From Bacteroidia bacterium (GTDB lineage Bacteria > Bacteroidota > Bacteroidia > Flavobacteriales_D > Cryomorphaceae), in contig JAUICL010000001.1 in NCBI GenBank assembly GCA_030427905.1, positions 1,051,628 to 1,115,627 of the forward strand: a stretch of 64,000 nucleotides of DNA, written 5' to 3'. Below the pieces are notes generated by a model that saw only the letters and a program-made list of their open reading frames with translations, made no database searches and had not been told where the DNA came from. This document shows positions 1 to 10,000 of the stretch, piece after piece. Position numbers and translations under genes: made by a program. Each line of letters opens with the position of its first letter. Position 1 is the first letter of the stretch.

Positions 1-1
1 G

Positions 2-847
2 CTCCTTTACGAGCATCCACTTGTCTGGAGCTTAAGGAAGAATGAAAAACGATTTCCTACTTACATAAGTGCTGAGATCTTTTCGGAAACTCTAATTGAT
101 CTACTGAAAAGAGATGCTTCTCTACCACATCTTCACCGAACTACCGATGGAAAGCTGGTCGAATCTCATGAAAATGAGAGGTCGGAGTTTCAGATCCTCA
201 AAGAAGGGATACATCAGCTGCATGATAGTGATTTTAAAACCAGAGTGCGAACGTTTCTTGATTCGTCTTTAACGATTTCTGAATTTCAGAAATACCTGAT
301 GGACTGGTACAATGAATATCAAATGAATATCAGTCAGTGGTATGCAAAAAAATCAAAAAAGTTACTTTTTTTTCTGGCTATTCCTTTAGTCATATTTCTC
401 AACTTCGATAGTCTACATGTCTTCAAAAGGCTTATGAATGACGAAGTAATCAGGACAGTTCTGGTTGCTGATGCTAAAGCTTTCGCTGAAAATGAGCAGC
501 AACTCAAAAATTATGGCCTTCAAAATGACACCACCGGTGTCATGCTTCAGACTTCCCCACAGGAACACTTAGCAAAATTTAAAGAAATACAAGAAGTACT
601 TTATAGTGCAAACCTACCGATTGGGTGGAGTTGTGCGCCAGAAGAGAATGACACCGGTGTTAACTCGATCGAACAAACCTGGAATTGTATCAAGAGCAAA
701 TTTTGCTCGAGCTCCATCATGGACAAGTTGATGACCTTGATTGGTTGGTTTGTGAGTATCGTGGCCATTTCGTTTGGAGCGCCATTTTGGTTTGATATTC
801 TGAAGAAGCTGTTCTCAGTAAAAGAACGTGTTAATGCAAGCAAGTGA
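2..847 (+). CDS. Membrane protein of unknown function, 5' end outside window
   Basis: The reading frame is open from base 2, so the true start lies upstream and only the C-terminal part (about 281 residues) is visible. An early LYEHPLV motif, a PTYISAEIFSETLIDLL segment and a WY-rich stretch precede one membrane helix (KKLLFFLAIPLVIFL). A long soluble, probably extracytoplasmic, loop follows, then a second helix near the end (LIGWFVSIVAISFGAPFWFDIL). I recognise this layout as a widespread bacterial family of integral membrane proteins of unknown role; that is recall, not a search. The stop overlaps the next start as TGATG, so the gene is translationally coupled to the amidohydrolase and amidase downstream. 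No enzymatic motif is visible. Confidence 0.75.
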   Translation, partial: LLYEHPLVWSLRKNEKRFPTYISAEIFSETLIDLLKRDASLPHLHRTTDGKLVESHENERSEFQILKEGIHQLHDSDFKTRVRTFLDSSLTISEFQKYLMDWYNEYQMNISQWYAKKSKKLLFFLAIPLVIFLNFDSLHVFKRLMNDEVIRTVLVADAKAFAENEQQLKNYGLQNDTTGVMLQTSPQEHLAKFKEIQEVLYSANLPIGWSCAPEENDTGVNSIEQTWNCIKSKFCSSSIMDKLMTLIGWFVSIVAISFGAPFWFDILKKLFSVKERVNASK

Positions 848-2016
848 TGGAAACAAATTGTCACACTCATATTTTCAATATTCGATGTGCTCCAGATAGT
901 TTTATTGGAGTGAAACTGGCTAAAAGGTTTTCAAGAACTCCCATTGTCGGTAAAGGACTTGCAAAATTCTTAAGGCTTGTTCTGCCCGGCTCGAGAGACA
1001 ACCTGGAGAAGATTTCGAATTTTTTAGAGATAGGAATACTAAAAACGCAAAGTCAAGTGTTCGATAGGCTCCGGAAAGAGTCAGATCCGAATACCCGGTT
1101 TGTTGTTCTCACGTTGGATATGGATTATATGGGTGCTGGTGATGCTGTGCTCAACTTTAAAACGCAGCTAGCGCAAATAAGGGAGTTGAAATTGACCTAT
1201 CGGGAAAGATTGATTCCTTTTATTGGGGTTGATCCAAGGCGTGGTTCAGGTGAAGAGATTTTGGAATTTGTTCGGTGCCATATCGAGAACTTTGGCTTCG
1301 GTGGGGTGAAAATGTATCCACCGCTTGGGTTCTATCCTTTTGACCCAAATTTGGATTTGCTATATGCTTATGCGCAGGAGAAACAAATACCTATTCTTTA
1401 CCATTGCAGTCAAGGGGGGATCAATTTTCAAGATTCCCAAATTACCCATCGGCAAATTCACCCTTTAAATCTTGACTTTGCTCCAGCTCGGAGAGTAAAT
1501 CTAGATAATACAGAAGGGGACTTAATAGACTATAGCTCTATGGCTAAGCCCTTGAGAAGATTCCTGGGAAAGACTTGGGGAAAGCAAAAGAGAAACAAAA
1601 AGTTTAAGTTGAATTTTTCTAATCCAATAAACTACAAACAGGTGCTCATGAAGTATCCTAAACTCAAAATTTGCTTAGCACATTTTGGCGGTGATGGACA
1701 GATTAGTGCTTTCCTGGAGAGTAAAAGTGATCGCGAAAACTGGCATTACGTGACAAGAGAGTTGATGAAACAATACGATAATGTTTATGCTGACATTTCC
1801 TATGCGTTGTGGAATGAAAAGGCTTGGCCGGCCATGACGTCCGCTATGAAGGACCCGCAATTGAAAGACAAAGTGTTGTTTGGAACAGATTTCTACATGA
1901 CTACTCAAGAAAAGGAAGAACCAAAATTAGTCAGTGATTTTCGAAAACATGTTTCGCATGCAGACTTTGCTCTGATCGCAGAAACTAATCCGCATAACTT
2001 TTTAGCCATCCGATGA
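847..2016 (+). CDS. Amidohydrolase-family (TIM-barrel) metal-dependent hydrolase
   Basis: The protein has the marks of the amidohydrolase 2 family: an N-terminal HxH metal motif (NCHTHIFN, residues 3-10), a GVKMYPP strand near residue 156, YHCSQGG near residue 183, ICLAHFGGDG near residue 276 and a late catalytic-type Asp in FGTDFYMT. These positions match the metal ligands and general base of the family, which hydrolyses or decarboxylates diverse substrates; the substrate here cannot be read from sequence. There is no signal peptide, so it is predicted to be cytoplasmic. The ATG at 847 overlaps the preceding stop; a GTG three bases earlier is also possible. Its end overlaps the amidase start by four bases (ATGA), so genes 1-3 form one translationally coupled unit. 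Confidence 0.8.
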   Translation: METNCHTHIFNIRCAPDSFIGVKLAKRFSRTPIVGKGLAKFLRLVLPGSRDNLEKISNFLEIGILKTQSQVFDRLRKESDPNTRFVVLTLDMDYMGAGDAVLNFKTQLAQIRELKLTYRERLIPFIGVDPRRGSGEEILEFVRCHIENFGFGGVKMYPPLGFYPFDPNLDLLYAYAQEKQIPILYHCSQGGINFQDSQITHRQIHPLNLDFAPARRVNLDNTEGDLIDYSSMAKPLRRFLGKTWGKQKRNKKFKLNFSNPINYKQVLMKYPKLKICLAHFGGDGQISAFLESKSDRENWHYVTRELMKQYDNVYADISYALWNEKAWPAMTSAMKDPQLKDKVLFGTDFYMTTQEKEEPKLVSDFRKHVSHADFALIAETNPHNFLAIR

Positions 2017-2834
2017 TAAACGACGAACATCTATTAACTGGTGAAGTGAGGTGGGAGCGATCTCCTAATCATTCAGGACTTCTTCACGACGAGGTGCCAG
2101 ATACCATCGTTATACACTACACTGGAGGCTCTACTATGGAAGGAGCTATTCATACATTGACGAATCCTTTAAGCCAAGCTTCAGCTCATCTAGTAATTGA
2201 TAGAGATGGCAGCACCACCCAATTGGTTCCATTCAATATCATTGCTTGGCATGCTGGAAGGAGCGAACATGAAGCAACAGGCCGCAAGCAATTGAATAAT
2301 TTCTCAATTGGTATTGAGTTGGTGAATGCAGGGCCTCTACAGAAAATAAGTGATGCGGAGTACATGTCATGGTTTTCAAAAAAATATCCTTCAGATGAGG
2401 TCATACAGGCATCTCACAAGAATGAAGGTGTTGAGAGATACTGGCAAATTTTTTCTCAAGCTCAAATCGAAAGGACTTTAGAAATATGTCGACTCTTGAA
2501 AGAGAAGTATCCCATTCAGTATTTGTTAGGTCACGATGAAATTTCACCTGGGAGAAAAATAGATCCAGGTCCGGCCTTTCCCATAGAAAGATTCAGAAAT
2601 AAAGTGCTTCAGCTTGATCGTGTTGATGGATTGAATACACTATCTGACTCAGCTGAAGTGAATGCGTATTATCTAAACATAAGAAAGGGACCAGCTTTTC
2701 AATTCGATGTTGTATCGTCTCCGCTTGAGAAGGGGGTAAAGGTGATAGTTATAGATCGGAATGGAAAATGGGCAAAGGTCAAAGTGCTTGAGACTAGCCT
2801 GGAAGGATGGGTGAACGGAAAATATCTAAAATAA
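2013..2834 (+). CDS. N-acetylmuramoyl-L-alanine amidase (Amidase_2) with C-terminal SH3-like domain
   Basis: The N-terminal 200 residues form an Amidase_2/AmpD-type domain. VIHYTGG supplies the first zinc His, ASAHLVIDRDG is the conserved second block, WHAG is present, and LGHDEISPGRKIDPGPAF carries the late His and the K-x-DPG signature. The enzyme should cleave the amide bond between MurNAc and the stem peptide. The last 65 residues (AYYLNIRKGP to GWVNGKYLK) look like a bacterial SH3 domain for wall binding. No signal peptide is visible, so export would need lysis or a dedicated pathway. It is coupled to the amidohydrolase by an ATGA overlap and converges on the LuxR gene with 8 bp between stops. 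It is the nearest lytic enzyme to the Tc locus. Confidence 0.9.
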   Translation: MINDEHLLTGEVRWERSPNHSGLLHDEVPDTIVIHYTGGSTMEGAIHTLTNPLSQASAHLVIDRDGSTTQLVPFNIIAWHAGRSEHEATGRKQLNNFSIGIELVNAGPLQKISDAEYMSWFSKKYPSDEVIQASHKNEGVERYWQIFSQAQIERTLEICRLLKEKYPIQYLLGHDEISPGRKIDPGPAFPIERFRNKVLQLDRVDGLNTLSDSAEVNAYYLNIRKGPAFQFDVVSSPLEKGVKVIVIDRNGKWAKVKVLETSLEGWVNGKYLK

Positions 2835-2842
2835 CTTCTAGC

Positions 2843-3460
2843 TCAAGCGAATCCCATTTCTATGGCCTTCTTTACCATGCCAGCCGTTGTTTTCGAATTA
2901 AACTTCTTGAGAATAGATTTTCGATGAGATGAAATTGTATGGTGAGAAAGGCAAAGTTCTTCCGCAATTTGTTTGCTCGACTTATCATTAATGATCAATT
3001 TGATGATTTCTCTCTCTCTGTCAGAGACATCAAGTTGTAATCCTGTAGACATGCCCAAAAGTGCCGAACTAACTTCCGAACAACAGTAAAATTGATTGTT
3101 CCTAACGTGATAAATGGCCTCTTCAAGACTTGAAGGTCTCGCTTCCATAACCACGTATCCTCTAATACCTAAATTGTTTAGGTTGGGGATTAGCCACTTA
3201 CTAAGTTTTGTGGTGACCACGATAACATTGACCCCATACCGTTTTACTTTGTCGAGAATCTCTCTAAATTCTTGATCAATTGAAGTAGATAGAAGAACGA
3301 GCACATCAAGTTTTACGCTTTTGACATAATGTATCAATTTCGCCTCTTTACTTGCCTTGAATACAACTGAACTCGCGTCAAAGCTTCCTATGAGTTTGTC
3401 GTATGAATCAAGTCTCAGTTTTAGTCGATCGTATAGACCTATTTTGATTGTAGCCTCCAT
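2843..3460 (-). CDS. LuxR/NarL-family regulator with degenerate receiver domain
   Basis: Residues 1-125 resemble a CheY-like receiver fold, but the strand that should end in the phosphorylated Asp reads DVLVLLSTSI, with Ser/Thr where Asp is expected. The acidic pair after strand 1 is also missing. Residues 145-205 are a clear LuxR-type helix-turn-helix (LDVSDREREIIKLIINDKSSKQIAEELC in register, then HHTISSHRKSILKKF). The protein therefore probably binds DNA as a NarL-like regulator without aspartyl phosphorylation. It is transcribed divergently from the TcA gene across a 571-bp spacer, so it is a reasonable candidate regulator of that locus; this is inference from position. The ATG at 3460 fits the size of the family. 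Confidence 0.85.
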   Translation of the reverse strand: MEATIKIGLYDRLKLRLDSYDKLIGSFDASSVVFKASKEAKLIHYVKSVKLDVLVLLSTSIDQEFREILDKVKRYGVNVIVVTTKLSKWLIPNLNNLGIRGYVVMEARPSSLEEAIYHVRNNQFYCCSEVSSALLGMSTGLQLDVSDREREIIKLIINDKSSKQIAEELCLSHHTISSHRKSILKKFNSKTTAGMVKKAIEMGFA

Positions 3461-3602
3461 GATTTATCACTCTATGTGCTTGCAATATTTAACGACTAAA
3501 TTTCATCTTTTGTATGGAGACCACCAACTAAAAAAACATAAAAAAGGAGATCGTCTGTAAATCAGTAATAGGAAGGGTTCTAAAAATGACTCAAAGCGAA
3601 AA

Positions 3603-3618
3603 TGATCAGTTGTGATCA
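3603..3618. promoter_or_regulatory. Tandem TGATCA palindromes, candidate operator
   Basis: Two perfect TGATCA palindromes are separated by GTTG, giving a 16-bp site with dyad character. It lies 143 bp upstream of the LuxR start and about 414 bp upstream of TcA. It may be a regulator binding site, but only the symmetry supports this. Confidence 0.3.
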
Positions 3619-3766
3619 GATAATTAGGTGATTATGATTGGGTTGAGTGAGTAGTTTTAGATGCTGGATGAACTATGTTTTTTGTGATTCACTCCCACAA
3701 CTTGACTAATGACGATCCTTAATTTGAGACCAACCAATCACTATTTTTAGTATTCATTTTCACCTA

Positions 3767-3797
3767 TAGCACAACCGGTATTTGGCCAAATGTGCTA
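3767..3797. promoter_or_regulatory. Nested inverted repeat in Tc leader
   Basis: TAGCACA (3767-3773) pairs with TGTGCTA (3791-3797). Inside lies the perfect palindrome ATTTGGCCAAAT (3780-3791). The two symmetries overlap by one base. It could be an operator or a leader hairpin for the toxin operon; no U-tract follows, so it is not a typical terminator. Confidence 0.35.
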
Positions 3798-4031
3798 GGA
3801 CTAGGAAGCCGCTTCTCGACGTTCTTTAGGGTATATAAAAAGAACTAAAATCGAGTAACATGGCCCCGACAAGTAATCTAGTTGACATGCTCCATCTTGA
3901 ATATTGGAATGAGACAATACTTGTTAGACAAACCATTGATGACTGCAAAGTTGACGGTCAAATGGATGTGACTATTTGTTCTTGACTCGAGTTTATCAGA
4001 TAAAAAGAATCGACAATTAAACTAAATCAAA

Positions 4032-7000
4032 ATGCCAGCACTTAATGACCTTTTAACTTTCGTTCCGAGTGAACAGAGAAATGAGATTAATGACTTCATC
4101 TCATACTTACTTGTCAATAGTGTTGTCGGCGACAGTATTCAAGAGTTGGCATATTTAGATACACCAACTCTTTTGCAAGCATGGAATAGTATCGCACCTA
4201 ATGATGTGTATGACGAAATAAGAGGAGATGTCATAGTCAATCGGGCTCAATCCATAATGAGTAGTCTACCCGTAGTTGATCCCGCTAAACCAAAAAGTAA
4301 ATACGAAGAGTTAAGAGTAAATAGTCTATGGAACGATTTGCTTTCATTTTATTCAGGAGAAAGAGCAAGCTTTATCAAAGTCCTGTCAAATGATTACGTA
4401 GAACGCTACCTGTTTTCAGCTTCTAAACACCCATTTGATGAGTTTTCAACATTGAATGCATCAGCTTTCAGAGCGATCATCACTGAACCGGTTATGGAGT
4501 CTTTAGCTACTTATTACATTGGTCTTGCTCAGAGATACATTCGTTTTCATCGGGTCGAATTTACTCACTATATTAAAGTTGAAGACAGCGGTGGAAATGC
4601 CATTCGCGATGCACGTGTAGCTCTTCTGGATGGTTCAGGAGGAAATGAAACCGGTGTTGTGATGTACTCTAATCACGAGGGGCTCGTACGCAATGGGTTC
4701 AGCACTTCCGAAGATGTTGATTCTTCATTTAAGAAGACTTTTTTCACCCAAGTTTCAGTTAATGGGTATGTCGCTGATGAATTTAGTGTTGCATACAACC
4801 ACAATGCTCCAAATCAAATTTCAACAATTCAACTTTCTCCGTCGAGTGCAGATTCATCAACGTTAGGAAGTATATCCGGCTCAATCCCAGCAGGACTGAA
4901 AACGTACATTCAAAACAAGCTTTCAATAGGTAACGCGGACAACGCTTTGTTGAAAGATATACGTGAGATTGGTTTGATTCGAAATCAAGAAGATTACTCC
5001 CTTTCCGGTTCTGCTAATACTTATGCTAAAAAAATAGATGCACTTGCTGTATATGAATTGGTAAAGCCCGGTTCAAGCTCTCTTTCTTTACACGAGAGCG
5101 TTTACAACAATTATGATAGTCCCATTAAGGTTGCAGCGACTTCCCGCAAGAGATTTTTAGAAGATCATGATGGGTTGTTTTCAGATCGATATGAAGCCTT
5201 GATTTATCACGAAACATGTGTGAAACAGAGCATGTACGCTGCGACTCGTATGGGGCAAACCAGAGATGGCTTGAACCCTTCTTTGGTAGAGAACCCCGTA
5301 ATCCCTGATCTCAACCATGATAATGACTGTGGTTGCAGCGATTGCGAATCTGCGGTTGGGCCGCAGGCCTATTTGGCAGATCTACTGAATTTTTGTTCTT
5401 CGCACGTAGTTATTGATGATGGTTCTTCTGTTGTGCCTGTTGATGCAAATTGGATCGATGCTAACCTTCATCAAGACCTCGATGACATTCCTGCTTCCTG
5501 TGAAGCTTTGGAAGATACATATTGCCAAGGAAGATTGGCCACCCAAGTACTTGTCAAGATGGCAAATGATCCGCAAGATACTACCCTTGACAAGAGGAGG
5601 GTTGAGTACATTGAAGAAGCCTATAGATCAATTCTACAAGGTTTGGGAACTTCATTCGAAGATCTCCAATCTATCCAAACCGCCAGCGAATCTGAAAGAA
5701 GAGCCTTTGCCCACAACCTAGGACTAGTTTTTGAATACGCCGACGAAGACAGCAGTCCTCAGGAGACTGTGAAAGTGATATACAAGGACATCTCTAGTAT
5801 CACAGTGGACGACGAACTAACTTTGTTGTATCGCTATTTTGGATTGCCTTCAACAGATGCATCTGCAACTTTGCCAGGCAATCAAGAAGGTGATTGGTTG
5901 ACTAAGTGGAAGAGATTCAGAATACGTGAGCTTTGGATGGAAAGAGATTTCCCTACAAATTCATACCACAAAAAAGAAAGAGCCGTATTAGATCCTGATA
6001 TTGTTACAGTTGATGACTTCCGAAATCCCACAATTTTTTCTCCTTCAACTGGTAAACCGAGAGCATATGAACTTTGGGAGCATAGACGGGCTTACCTCGA
6101 TACAGAGATCGACGATCTCACAACTGCCATAGGTTCAAGTATTGCAAACGGATTTAGCCACCTTGAAGGAAATGGCAATTTTCAATATAGTCCAATTTCT
6201 GGAAGCAATGCTCTAACAGGTGGGGTTTGGCCAGGTAACAGTGAAGCAGATCTAGAAGCAATTTATAATGGGGGAGACTCGAGTCAACTTTTCTCAACCT
6301 ATGGACTTGAAACTCCTGAACTTAAAAGACTCTTTGACCTTAAGCAAAAATCATCCCCTACCGTTGAAGAAATAGCAGAAGCGGTAAACATTTTTATGCG
6401 CGCTGTAAAAAGGCATCTCAGTGAAATAGAAGATGGTGGAACTATTCCATGGATCGTTGAAGAAAATGCACTAAACGTTGAATTATCTGCTAAAGAATTT
6501 ATTGTTTCAGGAAATAGACCGAAAGAAGGATGGTGGCTCGAAAAAGACCAGAACATTCCGGTTCTTGATCCAGACTTGATCTCTGAAAGAGACCTTCCAG
6601 AGATCATTTTCAGACAAACTTCAGATGTTGATGCTTTGACCCTATTGACTGATAATAAAGAAGATTTACGTCTTTATTTGCAGGATGAGCTTGTTAATTC
6701 TTCTAGCACTTTAGAGCAAAAAGTTGACAATGCTTTTTCTGGTTCTGGGTACTCTTTCGACAACTCAAATCCGAAACTTGTCGATTTACGAAGTGATTTG
6801 GATGACCCATTGTCATCGGAAACAGCAATTGATATAATTGAAAATACACTACAAGTTTCTGTTGAGGATTTTGTCTTTCTCATCGACACCGTTGCCAGTG
6901 GCAATGAGCTGACGTCTTCTGAAGAAGAGAGAATTTATTCTATTCTGCTCTATGTGAGAAAAGTACACTCCATGTATGGTAATTGGGCAAGTGTAGAAAC

Positions 7001-10000
7001 GCCTATACCCATATGGAAGCTTGTAAAGGCCAAACTTCCGCTTTGGCTGGCATATACCGAAGAAAGGCAAGAATGGGAAAAAGCATTTAAAGAAAACTGT
7101 AAAGAGCCAATCATTGACCCCGACTTGATCGGTCCTGCATATCTCAAAAAACCTTATGAAAACGAACCAGCTTTCGATCTTTGGCAGCAAAGGTTCAGTC
7201 TTGTTCATGGAAGCTCGGGGATAATTGATGATATCTCTTCTGAAGCATTTGATGGTACCCAAAACATTTCAAATTTTGATAATCTAATTAACAAGTATCT
7301 TTTTGATAGTGCCACCCTTTCTATTTCGGAACTTGTTGAATTAAGGAATAGCGGCATTGACATTTTTCCATTCTTTGCCCAGTTTCAATGTACTGCAAGT
7401 GACTTTAAATATTTTGAGAATTGTCGAGAGAATGTTGTTGGTCAGAATCCATTAACAGCTGATCAAAAAAATAGACTCTATTACAGGCTGGCCGCAATTC
7501 AAAAAAAGCGCTTGTACTATGGGTGGAAGGTAGAAGAGGAAAATAATGAAATTACCCAATCGCCAGATTTTTTTAGAAATCGTGATGAAGATTATTTTAC
7601 CTATCCTCCAACTCTTCCGTATGAACTGAGCCCTTACTTGGCTTCTTCATCTGATCTGAACTTATGGAGGAGAACCATCGTTTCCCGAGAAGATGAAGAA
7701 GCAGGTGTATTGGCAAGGATAAATGAACTTTTGGCCAATGCTGATGATGAAAACATCGAGTATATAAGAAATGCCTATATCCATTTTCATGAAACTGGTA
7801 ATTTCAGTCTAACTGAAAAGGCCAGAAAGCTGGGTAACAAGCTTTTCATCAATCTGGAGGATAATTGCTGCTCAAAAACAAATGCTACAGCTTTTGCAAT
7901 AGAAACGCTTCAGCAGATCATTTGGAAAACCAATACAGGTGATGCATTGAGTGACTACCCTGATATTAAACTGGAGCTTGATTCATTTGACTCGGTTTGG
8001 CAGTGGATGGGAAGTTATGGGAATTGGCGGTCTTCCATGTTCGTATTCCTATATCCCGAAAATTTATTGTTGCCAAGTCTCAAACAAAAGTCATCTCCTG
8101 GATTCAAAGAGTTAATAGATGTGACGAGCAATAATAGGCGTCTAAATCCACGGGGGGCTTGTGATCTTGCCGAAGACTTCACTAGTTATATCAATGATGT
8201 CAATAGTCTGGAATTAAAATGCTCTATTGAGGCTGAAGTCATGGCCAAGAAGGAAGATAAATGCTCAGATCAAGCGCAAATCATAGAAGATCAGGTATTC
8301 GTGTTTGCAGCCGCCAAAAACAGCGGAAAAACCTACTATTCTATCGCCATTTCAGATGATCAAGGGTTCGAACAAAAGATGCTTTGGAAAGAAATCCCAC
8401 AACTAGAGGATGATGCTATTATAAAGGGATGTGATGTATACAAGAGCAACAAGCACAAGGTAAACTTTCTCTATCTCTTTTATTTGAAAAAATCGGTAAC
8501 GAGCATTGACCGTTTTTATGCTCTCCGATTTGACCTGGACAAGAACCGTTGGGAAGAAGAACCATTGGAATTTGAATTGTCTGAAGATGAATTTAATATC
8601 TCGAATCTATACACGAACGAAGTAGAATCACCAATTCCGGATCAAATACTTGATCATTTAGAGTTAAATATTTTGGAATTAGAGGTTTGTAAAAATTTGT
8701 ATTACTGGCAAACACCGTCCATTGCCATATCACTTAAATCAAGGTACACATCTCAAGAAACAAATGAGGAAAAGTCTTTCATCATCACCTTTACCCGAAG
8801 CCTGAATAGTGAAGGTGGTGAAGAGTTTAAGGATGAATTCAGCTGGGATTTATGGAATTCTTATGTTACAATAATAGGAGATGCTTTTTTTAGAGAGCAT
8901 TCAATGACAGGACGAATACACAGCTATGCATTCAGGCAAAATGGAAGCCCTGAACCATTTTGGCATGGTGATGAGCGCTATTTTATCCTTTCCCAAAAGT
9001 TTACGGATACTTACACGCAGCTCAATGCACTTAAGCTTAAAAGGAATAATCTTGGTGAAGTGATTAGAGAATCAGATGGTCTGCCTGTTTCTGCCACAGC
9101 TATAAGGAATGCTTCATTGTTTCCGGTTGGCCGTGAAGATGAAGTTCAAATAGTTACGTGGAATTTTCAAGTTGATGACAATATGCTTGTATTCAAGGAG
9201 ATGGGAGATGATGAAGAAGACGCGGATGTATTTGTTATGGCTAAGGATACAAATTACACCTTCACTAACACCTATCCATTTCAAGTTGACCAGGAGATTC
9301 CTTTTTTATATTCAGAGAACAACTCAATTTTCTTAAGGAAAATTAAGTATTCAACATCCAGTAGCAATTTTGAGATAAGTGACAATTTTCTAGAATTAAC
9401 CCCTCAAATCAATGAAGCCCCTGCCTTAGACCCAAATTTAAATAGACAAGGTAGGCTGTCGCTAAAAGCCACAATTCAGGACTCTTTTCTGCAGACTAAT
9501 GTGTCCAATAATCCGATGCTTCGCGTGTTACTTTCTGAGTCCTATTTTTTCGTACCACTCGAATTTGCATTGAGTCTTACGCGTAATGGATTCTACAGTG
9601 AAGCACTTCAATGGTTTCGGTTGGTTTACGATTTTTATGCACCGCTAGGTGAAAGGAAAATCTATATCGGTCTGGAAGAAGAAGAAAGCCTCGATGCGCT
9701 ATCAGATAGAATTAGTGATTGGTATGAAGATCCATTTAACCCACATGCTGTTGCAGCAACAAGACAGAATGCGTACACCCGATTTGTAATTATTTCAATT
9801 GCAAACTGCTTGTATAAATATGCAAATAGCGAATACACAGTGGACAATTCTGAGTCTGTTCCAAGAGCAAGAGAGTTGTACGAAGATATTCAGGAATTGT
9901 TGTCCATTCTAAAACCATCTGATCCCTGTCAGAAGGAAGAAATATTAAGGCCTCTTGAGTCTTACATAGATGACGATGTAAATTGGAGGTATTTATGGAA

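Larger units (their letters stand above)
3461..4031. other. 571-bp spacer between LuxR regulator and TcA gene
   Basis: No convincing coding region is present. The spacer should contain the promoters of the divergent regulator and of the Tc operon. I found no exact TAnnTTTG -7 element. It does contain two inverted repeats, listed separately. Confidence 0.6.
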
